A DNA stretch of 20,693 bases, from assembly GCA_027619145.1 (NCBI GenBank), contig JAQCGA010000011.1:1-20693 (forward strand), read 5' to 3'. Position numbers and translations under genes: made by a program. Positions 1 through 7,023 of the stretch are shown here, piece by piece (the stretch's first letter is position 1; the number at the start of each line of letters is the position of its first letter). The DNA comes from a bacterium (GTDB taxonomy: Bacteria; Latescibacterota; UBA2968; GCA-2709665). The notes under the pieces were generated by a model that ran no database searches, had not been told where the DNA came from, and was given only the letters and a program-made list of their open reading frames with translations.

Positions 1-5
1 TTATT

Positions 6-21
6 CGGTACACATCTTGCT
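6..21 (+). promoter_or_regulatory. Sigma-54 (-24/-12) promoter candidate upstream of flgB
   Basis: The sequence reads CGGTAC-N5-TTGCT. The -24 GG lies at 7-8 and the -12 GC at 19-20, with exactly 10 bases between them as RpoN promoters require. Against the consensus TGGCAC-N5-TTGCW, only the first base and the C after GG differ. The expected transcription start is near 32, leaving about 45 bases of leader before flgB with its GGAGG. A second, better site lies before fliO, which supports RpoN control of the cluster. The activator sites expected further upstream lie outside the window. Confidence 0.62.
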
Positions 22-76
22 AATTTGAAAATGCGAACAAGACTCTCTGCACGAAAACCTCTGGAGGACAAAACAC

Positions 77-499
77 ATGTTGGTACGCAATCTACTTTTC
101 GACAAAACAAAAATTCCTCTGCTCAACAAATCTCTAAACGTAACCTCGCTCCGGCACAAAGCTATTTCCAACAATATTGCCAATATCAACACCGTAAACT
201 ACCATCGAAAAGACGTGGACTTTGCCACGTATCTTCGCGAGCAGGTGGAAAAACCTCCTGTTGAAGGTGCACGAGCAACCAGCCGCCACTTCCACGTAGG
301 CGGCGCGGACCCCAACGCGAAACCCCGCATTTACCAGCCAGACCCAGGACCCAACGTCACAGGAATCAATAACGTAGACGCAGACATGGAAATGTCTGCC
401 CTGGCCGAAAATCATCTCCTGTACAACATTAGCACACGCCTGATGGCCGGACAATTTCAGGGCCTCAGAAAAAGCATCACAGGCCAATCCAGAGCCTGA
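77..499 (+). CDS. flgB: Flagellar basal-body rod protein FlgB
   Basis: FlgB is a proximal-rod subunit exported through the flagellar type III apparatus and assembled on FliE and the MS ring. The 140-residue product has the usual family length. It carries the N-terminal rod/hook signature around residues 25-45 (SNNIANINTVNYHRKDVDF) and the C-terminal stretch VDADMEMSALAENHLLYN seen in rod proteins. The ATG at 77 is chosen because GGAGG at 63-67 sits 9 bases upstream. It is the first gene of the visible operon, behind a sigma-54 site. Its normal partner flgC does not follow it. Confidence 0.95.
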   Translation: MLVRNLLFDKTKIPLLNKSLNVTSLRHKAISNNIANINTVNYHRKDVDFATYLREQVEKPPVEGARATSRHFHVGGADPNAKPRIYQPDPGPNVTGINNVDADMEMSALAENHLLYNISTRLMAGQFQGLRKSITGQSRA

Positions 500-530
500 T
501 CCGGCTAGCTAACCGTGGAGAAATGCTGCA

Positions 531-809
531 ATGAACCTCTCATCCATTGGCTACACCAGACCCGCACCGCTTTCCGGTGCCACTGGAACTCGTCTGGATG
601 TTACCCTTACAGACACAGCCAGACCGGGAAAAACCTCTTCACCGGACAAACCCGCGGCCCAGATAGGTTCCATTCAGGGCGTACTCACCCCGGAAGAAAA
701 CCGAGCCATCGCCGCGCTGTTTGGGCCTTCGAGTAGCATGTACGAATCCAGTGGCGGAAACGCCCGGCAACACGCTGTTCCCGGCCTCAGCCTGGACCTC
801 CAAGCATGA
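531..809 (+). CDS. Unrecognised 92-aa protein in the flgC position
   Basis: I do not recognise this family. The product is 92 residues, with no signal peptide and no membrane segment. The first half is rich in Thr, Pro, Ser and Ala and looks disordered. Around residues 46-60 is a short ordered-looking stretch (GVLTPEENRAIAALFGP), followed by MYES and ending in LSLDLQA. That pattern resembles small uncharacterised proteins I associate with flagellar operons of candidate phyla, but this is from memory and weak. The ATG at 531 follows GGAG at 517-520. It lies 31 bases after flgB and is followed by an AT-rich palindrome. A role as a rod or export accessory is inferred from position only. The same strand and the good ribosome site favour a real gene. 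Confidence 0.6.
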   Translation: MNLSSIGYTRPAPLSGATGTRLDVTLTDTARPGKTSSPDKPAAQIGSIQGVLTPEENRAIAALFGPSSSMYESSGGNARQHAVPGLSLDLQA

Positions 810-820
810 AAACAAGAAAA

Positions 821-852
821 AATTGACAATTATCAATTGATAATTGTCAATT
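821..852. repeat. Perfect 32-nt AT-rich palindrome followed by a T-run
   Basis: The left half AATTGACAATTATCAA is the exact reverse complement of the right half TTGATAATTGTCAATT, with no loop. A TTTTTT run at 858-863 follows on the + strand, so it could act as a weak AT-rich terminator or cruciform. The region also reads as two 14-nt near-tandem units (TCAATTGATAATTG at 833-846, TCAATTGATAATTT at 847-860). A related GAAAAATTGACAATTGATAA lies after flhB, near 19710, pointing to a dispersed repeat family. Confidence 0.7.
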
Positions 853-870
853 GATAATTTTTTATCTACC

Positions 871-882
871 CCTGACCCCTGG
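871..882 (+). repeat. Short heptamer repeat (CCTGACC-CCTGG) before the SLT gene
   Basis: CCTGACC at 871-877 is followed in phase by CCTGG at 878-882, then TTCTCCCT and the start codon at 891. No Shine-Dalgarno sequence is visible in the 20 bases before the start. The arrangement matches the array before fliR at 17812-17835. Confidence 0.5.
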
Positions 883-890
883 TTCTCCCT

Positions 891-1610
891 ATGAACAAAT
901 TGACCATGCTCCTGTTTTCCCTTATCTTTCTACACATCCCTGTAGATTCCTCATGGTCTCAGGAAAAACCCAGTGAGCACATGACCAGCCAGGAACTCTT
1001 AAGTCGGAGCTATCGAACAAATGTAGCCTACGACATCCTGCGCCGCAGTACTGCCCGGGTTCTACCAGTACGTTCCCCCAAATCACCAGAAAAACCAAAG
1101 AGTCTTCCCAAACTTATTCAGAACGTTCAGGCCTCAGTACCACCGGTTGTTGCTCCTTCCATCCCTGAAAATACCCCCCAGGTTCTTCCCGCCCCTTCCG
1201 AACTCCATCCGCAAGTGCTCAGCCGGCTGGAAAAATACGATACCCATATTGAACGGTATAGCAAGCTGCACGGCATAAGCCCCAACCTGGTCCGCGCCCT
1301 GATCTACGTGGAGTCCGCCGGAGATCCTAGCGCAGAATCCTCCGTGGGCGCCCAGGGCCTCATGCAATTGATGCCCAACACCGCATCCGGAATGGGCGTC
1401 AGCAACGCCTTTGATCCGGCGCAAAATATTTTTGGTGGTGCCCGGTACATCAGTACTTTGATTGACCGCTTTGAACGAATCGACCTGGCCCTATGGGCCT
1501 ACAACGCCGGCCCTGAAGCTGTAAAAAACAAACGCCTCCCTATGGAAACCAAACGGTTCATCCCGGAGGTTCTCCGAATCAAGTCCATTCTGGATCGGAG
1601 TGGCTCTTAA
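891..1610 (+). CDS. Secreted lytic transglycosylase (SLT domain)
   Basis: This is a soluble-lytic-transglycosylase-type enzyme that cleaves the MurNAc-GlcNAc bond of peptidoglycan, probably opening the wall for the flagellar rod. Residues 1 to about 23 form a Sec signal peptide (charged start, hydrophobic core, cleavage likely near SWSQ). Residues 24-110 are a Pro/Ser-rich linker. The SLT domain covers about 120-230: catalytic Glu141 in YVESAGDP, GAQGLMQLMP, and AYNAGP near the end. At 239 residues it is a compact form. No FlgJ is present in the window, so this enzyme may do the job of the FlgJ muramidase domain (inference). The start is the only sensible ATG ahead of the signal peptide, although its ribosome site is poor. 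The stop lies 1 base before the fliE ATG. Confidence 0.9.
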   Translation: MNKLTMLLFSLIFLHIPVDSSWSQEKPSEHMTSQELLSRSYRTNVAYDILRRSTARVLPVRSPKSPEKPKSLPKLIQNVQASVPPVVAPSIPENTPQVLPAPSELHPQVLSRLEKYDTHIERYSKLHGISPNLVRALIYVESAGDPSAESSVGAQGLMQLMPNTASGMGVSNAFDPAQNIFGGARYISTLIDRFERIDLALWAYNAGPEAVKNKRLPMETKRFIPEVLRIKSILDRSGS

Positions 1611-1611
1611 C

Positions 1612-1980
1612 ATGCCGATAACCAGCGTTATTTCATCCACCCTCCAGGGCGCCGGCCGAGAGCAATCTTTCAGCCGTATGGAAAGTGGAATGCCCAAAAT
1701 GCTGGAAGTGGTTCCTCCTGGCGGAACGCCCAAAATCGAACCCGCCGGACAGGAGTTAAAACCCGAGTTTCTGGACCTGGTCAAAGGCTTTGTGTCAGAC
1801 GTAAACGGCCTTCAAATCCAATCTGGAAAAACAGTGGAAGCCTTTGTTGCCGGCGAAATCACCGATGTCCACCAGGTAATGGTTGCCGCCCAGGAAGCTG
1901 GCCTGGCTCTGGATTTATTGCTGGAAATCCGGAACCGGACCACGGAAGCCTTCCAGGAAATTATGCGCATTCAGGTCTAA
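1612..1980 (+). CDS. fliE: Flagellar hook-basal body protein FliE
   Basis: FliE is the small adaptor between the MS ring (FliF) and the rod. The 122-residue product shows the family pattern in its C-terminal half: a helical stretch with VNGLQIQSGKTVEAFVAGE, the motif ITDVHQVMVAAQEAGLALDLLLEIRN, and an ending EAFQEIMRIQV. The ATG at 1612 is preferred, with CGGAG at 1596-1600 about 11 bases upstream. A GTG at 1600 would add four residues and overlap the transglycosylase stop. The tight spacing implies translational coupling with the upstream gene. It sits directly before fliF, as in most flagellar clusters. Confidence 0.93.
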   Translation: MPITSVISSTLQGAGREQSFSRMESGMPKMLEVVPPGGTPKIEPAGQELKPEFLDLVKGFVSDVNGLQIQSGKTVEAFVAGEITDVHQVMVAAQEAGLALDLLLEIRNRTTEAFQEIMRIQV

Positions 1981-2058
1981 CAATCGTACCATCGAGCTTT
2001 CTACGAGCAATACATCCCCCGCCCTTCGCTCACCGTTGGTAAGGAGCTGTTTCAAGTT

Positions 2059-3588
2059 ATGGAAAACCTTAAACAGTACCTGGAAAAAGCTCAGGAAATG
2101 TGGGCCGGCTTCGACCGGAATAAAAAAATTGGCATTGCCGGCGGCGCTGGACTCCTTCTTCTTCTCATCCTCTTCTTTTCCTTTAGCGGCGGAAAAAGTG
2201 AAGTTCGCTATTTCCCTCTCTACACGGATCTGGATCTAAAAGAAGCCGGCAAACTGACCAATCGCCTGCGCGAACTCAACCAGGACTTCCGGTTGGGTGG
2301 GGACGGAACCATCATCCTGGTTCCGGAAGAAGATCGCCTGACACTCCGTGCAACCCTGGCCTTTGAAGGATTTCCCAAAACCGGGTACATCGGCTACGAA
2401 GTCTTCGACGAAGTGCCCCTGGGCATGACCGACTTCCTCCAGCAGGTAAAATACCAGCAGGCCCTGGAAGGGGAACTCAAAAGAACCATTGGACACCTCG
2501 AACAGGTCGACGATGTGCGTTTGCACGTTGTCATACCCGAAGCCAGCCTCTTCACCGAACAACAGAAACCCACAACCGCTTCTATCTTGCTTAAAACACG
2601 GCCCCGGATGAAACTGAGTTCGGAGCAAATTGAAGGCATTCAACGTCTGGTAGCCAGCAGTGTAGAAGGCCTGGCATTTGAAAACATCACGGTACTGGAC
2701 AACGAAGGCAACCTGCTCTCCAGAGAAGTGGATCCCCTGGCCCGGCTCACGTCTAAGCAAATTGAAGTACAGCGAAACGTCGAAAAATACCTGGAACAAC
2801 GCGTACAACAAAAACTCAACCACGTCATGGGACCCGACCAGGCCGTAGTGACAATTTCTACGGAGTTGAATTTCGACCAGACCAGTGTGGAAGAAACACT
2901 GTTCAATCCAGAGTCTCAAATTGCCATCGCCGAAGACCGCAGCGAAGAAAGCTCCGCAGAAGCCGGTACTAAAGAAAGAACCACCACCAATTTCGAAATC
3001 AACAGAACCATCCGGCGCATCACCGGAGCGGTAGGCGCCATCAAACGCCTTTCCATCTCCTTAACCGTCAACTCCCGCATTCCCGTCATTGGAACCCCCG
3101 AAGACGAAGATACCCAGTTTCGGGATCGCACACCCGAGGAAATTGAAGAAGTCGCCAACGTCGTACGCGGCGCAGCTGGCCTGGACAACACCCGGGGAGA
3201 CTTGCTCACCATCAGTAAATTCCCGTTTGCCGTTACAGACCTGCGCGCCCATGCCGAGAGAAAACGCAAACAGGAAGAACGCGACGAACTCATTACCTCC
3301 GTTGTACTCAACGTGGCAAAAGCCATTGCCATTGTCATTGCCCTGCTGGTCCTGCGGGCCATCATTGGTGCCATTGGCCGCGGCGTAGCGCGAGAAGAAG
3401 AAATTGCAATGGAGGCACAGCGAGAGCTGGACGAAGACGATGTTTCGGAAGAACTGCCAGAAACTCCGCACGAATTGCTCCTGGGCCGCATTGCCCAATT
3501 GATCTCCGAACGACCGGAAGACGCCGCAAAACTCATCCGTACCATGCTCATCGAAGACGCGCAGGCTCGTTCGCGCCAGGGCGCATAA
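2059..3588 (+). CDS. fliF: Flagellar MS-ring protein FliF
   Basis: FliF builds the MS ring in the inner membrane, the base for rod and rotor. The 509 residues show a first membrane helix at about 24-43, a periplasmic YscJ/FliF ring domain with FDEVPLGMTDFLQQVKYQQA and VRLHVVIPEASLF, a variable acidic loop near 290-350, and a second membrane helix at about 415-440. The cytoplasmic tail ends with LLGRIAQLISERPEDAAKLI, which matches the known FliG-binding helix of FliF. This is notable because fliG does not follow. AAGGAG at 2041-2046 precedes the ATG by 12 bases. The length is close to the family norm and I see no break. Confidence 0.97.
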   Translation: MENLKQYLEKAQEMWAGFDRNKKIGIAGGAGLLLLLILFFSFSGGKSEVRYFPLYTDLDLKEAGKLTNRLRELNQDFRLGGDGTIILVPEEDRLTLRATLAFEGFPKTGYIGYEVFDEVPLGMTDFLQQVKYQQALEGELKRTIGHLEQVDDVRLHVVIPEASLFTEQQKPTTASILLKTRPRMKLSSEQIEGIQRLVASSVEGLAFENITVLDNEGNLLSREVDPLARLTSKQIEVQRNVEKYLEQRVQQKLNHVMGPDQAVVTISTELNFDQTSVEETLFNPESQIAIAEDRSEESSAEAGTKERTTTNFEINRTIRRITGAVGAIKRLSISLTVNSRIPVIGTPEDEDTQFRDRTPEEIEEVANVVRGAAGLDNTRGDLLTISKFPFAVTDLRAHAERKRKQEERDELITSVVLNVAKAIAIVIALLVLRAIIGAIGRGVAREEEIAMEAQRELDEDDVSEELPETPHELLLGRIAQLISERPEDAAKLIRTMLIEDAQARSRQGA

Positions 3589-3594
3589 CCATCT

Positions 3595-4479
3595 ATGAAC
3601 AAGGTCATCCGCACCGCCAGGATTTCTACCCAGCGAGTACGCCTGGGCGTCGCTTCAGGCAAAGAACGTGAAGCCGCAGCGGCCGAAGCAGAGCTTGAAT
3701 TCACGAGGCTCGACGAACAAATTGAAGCGATGGATCCGTCTGAATCTGCAGACGAGGCAATAGACGGAACCGATGCCGAAATGCAGGACGGCGACAGTGA
3801 CGAGCAGGAAGCGATCGAAGATGGAACCGCGATGGAGGACCTGCCCTCTGAAGTGTGGGAAGGTGAAAAAACCGAAGAACCGCCCGAAATCTCCGCCATC
3901 CAGGTGGAAACCCTTGTAGAAGAGCGCCTGAAAGAATTCGAGCAGCGTTTTCAACAAGAAAAAGAAGATGCGTACCGCTCCGGATTTGAAGACGGAAAAA
4001 CCGAAGGCCTGAAAGAAGGCCAGGAACAAAGCCGGGACGAAATTGACCGGTTCGTTTCCGCCTTGCAGAGCCTACAAGAACAGTGGGAAGACCATTATAA
4101 AAATACGGATCAGGACCTGACCCATCTGGCCCTGGCAGTGGCCCGCCGAATCATTGGCGCTTCCGTACAGATCCAGGAAGAACCTGTATTACACGCTGTG
4201 CAAGAATGCCTGGCCTACCTCCAGGATAAATCTCGGGTGGTCATCAAAGTCAACCCACAAGACCTGGACGTAGTCCGTCGCCACCGCAACAACTGGTTGG
4301 AATCTCTGGAAGGCATTGAGAAATTGCTGGTTGAAGGCGATGCCGATATTTCCCGGGGAGGCTGCATTGTAGAAACCCCCAAAGGAGATGTAGATGCCCA
4401 GGTGGAAGAACGCCTGGAACGCCTGCAAACCTTGCTCTGGCTGTCAGACCGGACCGGAGACAAGGACGAATCTGAATGA
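3595..4479 (+). CDS. fliH: Flagellar export ATPase regulator FliH
   Basis: FliH is the peripheral stalk-like partner of the export ATPase FliI and links it to the C ring. The 294 residues begin with a basic stretch (about 1-25) and a long acidic, low-complexity region (about 40-100). A GxxxG-type helix follows near 130-140 (GFEDGKTEGLKEG), typical of FliH. The C-terminal domain (about 160-285) includes LALAVARRIIGASV and the signature GGCIVETPKGDVDAQVEERL. It starts only 6 bases after fliF, where fliG is usually found. The ribosome site is weak, so coupling to fliF is likely. Its stop overlaps the fliI start in ATGA. Confidence 0.92.
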   Translation: MNKVIRTARISTQRVRLGVASGKEREAAAAEAELEFTRLDEQIEAMDPSESADEAIDGTDAEMQDGDSDEQEAIEDGTAMEDLPSEVWEGEKTEEPPEISAIQVETLVEERLKEFEQRFQQEKEDAYRSGFEDGKTEGLKEGQEQSRDEIDRFVSALQSLQEQWEDHYKNTDQDLTHLALAVARRIIGASVQIQEEPVLHAVQECLAYLQDKSRVVIKVNPQDLDVVRRHRNNWLESLEGIEKLLVEGDADISRGGCIVETPKGDVDAQVEERLERLQTLLWLSDRTGDKDESE

Positions 4480-5780
4480 ACATCGAACGCCTCATTCAAA
4501 CCGTAGAAACCGCCGAACCTGTGCGCGTCCGGGGGAAGGTCAACCAGGTCGTTGGACTGGTCATCGAAACCAATGGCCCGCCTGTTTCCATTGGCGAGCT
4601 CTGCCGCATCAACAACGCCGAAGGCGGCCCGCCCGTATATACCGAAGTGGTGGGCTTTAAAGAAAACAAAGTGCTGATGATGCCGCTCGGCGAAATGGAA
4701 GGCATTGCGCCCGGCAGCCGGGTAACGGCCCTGGATGAGCCCTTCAAAGTCCGCGTAGGGGAAAGCCTGCTGGGCCGGGTACTCAACGGCCTGGGTGAAC
4801 CCATAGACGGCAAAGGCACCCTCTGGAGCGCAGAAAAACGCCCCGCTTCTGCCGCCCCACCAGACCCGCTCTCCCGCAGACGCATCCAGGAACCCTTGCC
4901 CACCGGCATCCGCGCAATCGACGGTCTGATCACCTGCGGCAAAGGACAACGCGCCGGCATTTTCGCTGGCAGTGGTGTAGGAAAAAGCGTTCTGCTGGGA
5001 ATGTTGGCCCGGCACGCTGAAGCAGATGTAAACGTCATTGCATTAATTGGCGAACGAGGCCGCGAGGTCCGGGACTTTCTGGAACGCGACCTCGGTCCAG
5101 AAGGGCTGGCCCGATCTGTCGTCGTTGTGGCTACCTCGGACCAGCCTGCGCTCATCCGCATCAAAGGTGCCCAGGTGGCCACCGCCATCGCAGAATACTT
5201 CCGAGACCAGGGCAAAGACGTCATGCTTTTGATGGACTCCGTAACCCGGGTAGCCATGGCACAACGCGAAGTGGGCCTGGCCATTGGCGAACCCCCTACC
5301 ACGCGCGGCTACACCCCATCCACCTTTGCCCTGTTGCCCCGGCTGCTCGAACGCGCGGGCATGGGGATAGAAGGCAGCATTACCGGCCTCTACACCGTCC
5401 TGGTAGAAGGCGATGACATGGACGAGCCCGTAGCCGATGCTGTGCGTGCAATTCTGGACGGCCACATCGTCCTTTCTCGCCGCCTCGCCTCTCAAGGCCA
5501 TTACCCGGCCATCGACGTACTCGAAAGTGTGAGTCGCGTTATGACCGATGTCGTACCCCCCGAACACGCCGAACGTGCCAACCAAATCAAAGAAACCATG
5601 GTTACGTACCGGGAAGCCGAAGACCTCATCAACGTGGGAGCGTACCAGCGTGGCAACAACCAGAACATCGACTTTGCCATAAGCCACATAGATGCCATCA
5701 ACAAATTCCTGTGCCAGAATGTGAACGAACACACCGACTTTGAAGAAAGCCTGCAACAGATGACCGCGCTGCTCGGATAA
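4476..5780 (+). CDS. fliI: Flagellar type III export ATPase FliI
   Basis: FliI is the hexameric cytoplasmic ATPase that unloads and unfolds export substrates at the flagellar gate. The 434 residues contain the N-terminal beta-barrel, Walker A AGSGVGKS at 164-171, and the catalytic-Glu region IGERGREVRDFLE. Walker B, VMLLMDSVTRVAMAQRE, has its Asp near 254. The family motif GEPPTTRGYTPSTFALLPRL distinguishes flagellar/type III ATPases from F1 subunits. The ATG overlaps the fliH stop (ATGA). The length is normal and all catalytic motifs are intact. It works with FliH just upstream and FliJ just downstream. Confidence 0.98.
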   Translation: MNIERLIQTVETAEPVRVRGKVNQVVGLVIETNGPPVSIGELCRINNAEGGPPVYTEVVGFKENKVLMMPLGEMEGIAPGSRVTALDEPFKVRVGESLLGRVLNGLGEPIDGKGTLWSAEKRPASAAPPDPLSRRRIQEPLPTGIRAIDGLITCGKGQRAGIFAGSGVGKSVLLGMLARHAEADVNVIALIGERGREVRDFLERDLGPEGLARSVVVVATSDQPALIRIKGAQVATAIAEYFRDQGKDVMLLMDSVTRVAMAQREVGLAIGEPPTTRGYTPSTFALLPRLLERAGMGIEGSITGLYTVLVEGDDMDEPVADAVRAILDGHIVLSRRLASQGHYPAIDVLESVSRVMTDVVPPEHAERANQIKETMVTYREAEDLINVGAYQRGNNQNIDFAISHIDAINKFLCQNVNEHTDFEESLQQMTALLG

Positions 5781-5839
5781 AAACAGAAGACAATTGAATA
5801 CATTTTCTTGATCACCGGTTTCCTGAGAAAGACCCTGGA

Positions 5840-6289
5840 ATGGCCAAGCGGTTCAAGTGGCGGCTCGATCCAGTAAAAAAAATCAAAGAACGTCAAGAAG
5901 ACCAGGAACGCGAAGCGCTGGCAAGTGCGCGCAACGCACTCGCACAGGAAGAGTCTCGGCTTGCAGACCTCAAAAAGCAACGTATAGATTTTGCAGAGCA
6001 GCTCCGCCAACAACAATCTGGCCGCCTCAATCTTTCCGAATTGGCACGACTACAAGCTTATCTGAATAGCCTGGACAAAAAAATAAAGCACCAGGCAACA
6101 CAGGTAAAAACGGTCCAGGAAACTGCAAATCAACAACAGGAAACCCTGCTCAAAGCCATGCAGGATAGAAAAGCGCTTGAAAACCTGAGAGAACGAGATC
6201 ACCAGAAATTCCGTAAAACCGAAAAGCGCCGAGAACAGGCAACCACAGACGAAACGGCCAACCGACGCGCGCAACGGAAGGATGTTTGA
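5840..6289 (+). CDS. fliJ: Flagellar export protein FliJ
   Basis: FliJ is the coiled-coil central stalk of the FliI ATPase ring and contacts FlhA. The 149-residue product opens with FKWRLDPVKKIKERQEDQER, the usual FliJ start (F.F.L..VL..R). It is almost wholly charged helix with heptads rich in Gln, Glu, Lys and Arg, and has no membrane segment. The ATG at 5840 follows a modest purine stretch. It is separated from fliI by 59 bases with no clear promoter. Sequence conservation in FliJ is low, so the call rests on the opening motif, the helix pattern and the position after fliI. Confidence 0.9.
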   Translation: MAKRFKWRLDPVKKIKERQEDQEREALASARNALAQEESRLADLKKQRIDFAEQLRQQQSGRLNLSELARLQAYLNSLDKKIKHQATQVKTVQETANQQQETLLKAMQDRKALENLRERDHQKFRKTEKRREQATTDETANRRAQRKDV

Positions 6290-6296
6290 GTAAACC

Positions 6297-6866
6297 GTGA
6301 AAAAAATCGCTCTAATTTTACTGCTCGTTCTGGGCATGTTGCTTTCTTTTTGCGCCATTGTTCTGGTTATGTTGTCTCTAACCGGCGTGGTAGACAGCCC
6401 TGATGGGGTTCGAGAACTCCTTCTGGGTGAAATGCCTGGCGGCGAAAGTTCGCTATTAAACCAGGGCGAAGTCATCCAAATGCAAGATGGGCTCCTGCTT
6501 CTGCAGCAACAAAAGCAAGAATTGGAAGCAGACCTCATCCAGCTCCAGGAAGACACAAAAACCCTGGAAGAGAAAAAAATCGAACTCTCCGGCGAAGTCA
6601 CCGGCCTGACGCAGCAGAATGCGACGGGCAACCAGGACGAAGCCCAGAAACGTGCCGAACGATTGAACCAGGCGATCGCGCTCTACAGCGCCATGCGGCC
6701 GGCCGACGCAGCATCCATTATGGATCAAATGAGCGATGAATTGGTCCTGGAAATTCTGCCCAACCTCAAAGAACGCCAGGCAGCGCGCATTCTCAACTCT
6801 CTTACAGACGACGACCGCAAAGCCAGACTGTCTAACCAGCTCGTGGAAGGGATAAAAAAGCCGTGA
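6297..6866 (+). CDS. MotE-like protein: membrane helix, coiled coil and MgtE-N-like domain
   Basis: The 189-residue product has an N-terminal membrane helix (about 3-26), a long coiled coil (about 55-110) and a C-terminal helical domain (about 120-185) with YSAMRPADAASIMDQMSDEL and LKERQAARILNSL. This resembles the MgtE intracellular N domain. Proteins of this build next to fliJ are often annotated MotE; in Helicobacter and Campylobacter a MotE of this type is a periplasmic chaperone for the stator-scaffold protein MotC. Here the helix would anchor the C-terminal domain in the periplasm. The start is GTG at 6297, 7 bases after fliJ. Function in this organism is inferred from build and position. 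Confidence 0.82.
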   Translation: MKKIALILLLVLGMLLSFCAIVLVMLSLTGVVDSPDGVRELLLGEMPGGESSLLNQGEVIQMQDGLLLLQQQKQELEADLIQLQEDTKTLEEKKIELSGEVTGLTQQNATGNQDEAQKRAERLNQAIALYSAMRPADAASIMDQMSDELVLEILPNLKERQAARILNSLTDDDRKARLSNQLVEGIKKP

Positions 6867-7023
6867 ACAATTCAGAGGGACAAGGAGGTGCCTCATGGAT
6901 CATATTCACCTGTAAAGAGCTGCAAATCGGTACCAGACCACCCCGCATAAAAAGATCCTGTTTCGGACGCCCGTCTGTTTTCTCAGACCGGACATCCAGC
7001 GATCCCAATTGGAGACCCATCCC
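6867..7023 (+). other. motE-fliK leader with a 6-codon mini-ORF (6895-6915)
   Basis: A consensus Shine-Dalgarno AAGGAGGTG at 6882-6890 stands 6 bases (measured from GGAGG) before an ATG at 6895. That frame encodes only Met-Asp-His-Ile-His-Leu before TAA at 6913-6915. It is the same frame as the fliK ATG at 7024, and no other stop lies between. The stretch could be an upstream leader ORF, a remnant of a longer FliK start, or an unused site. The intervening 36 codons (two Arg-rich segments and one Cys) do not look like FliK protein. A weak 5-bp hairpin (GTCTG/CAGAC) lies at 6973-6988. Confidence 0.45.

Noticed and set aside
3400..3650. FliG fused to FliF or FliH
   Set aside because: FliF ends normally at its FliG-binding tail and FliH begins with its usual basic/acidic region; no armadillo or charged-ridge FliG motif is present.
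2916..3899. Long reverse-strand open frame of 327 codons across fliF and fliH
   Set aside because: Ser/Arg-rich low-complexity translation antisense to two clear genes; it is a by-product of their codon bias.
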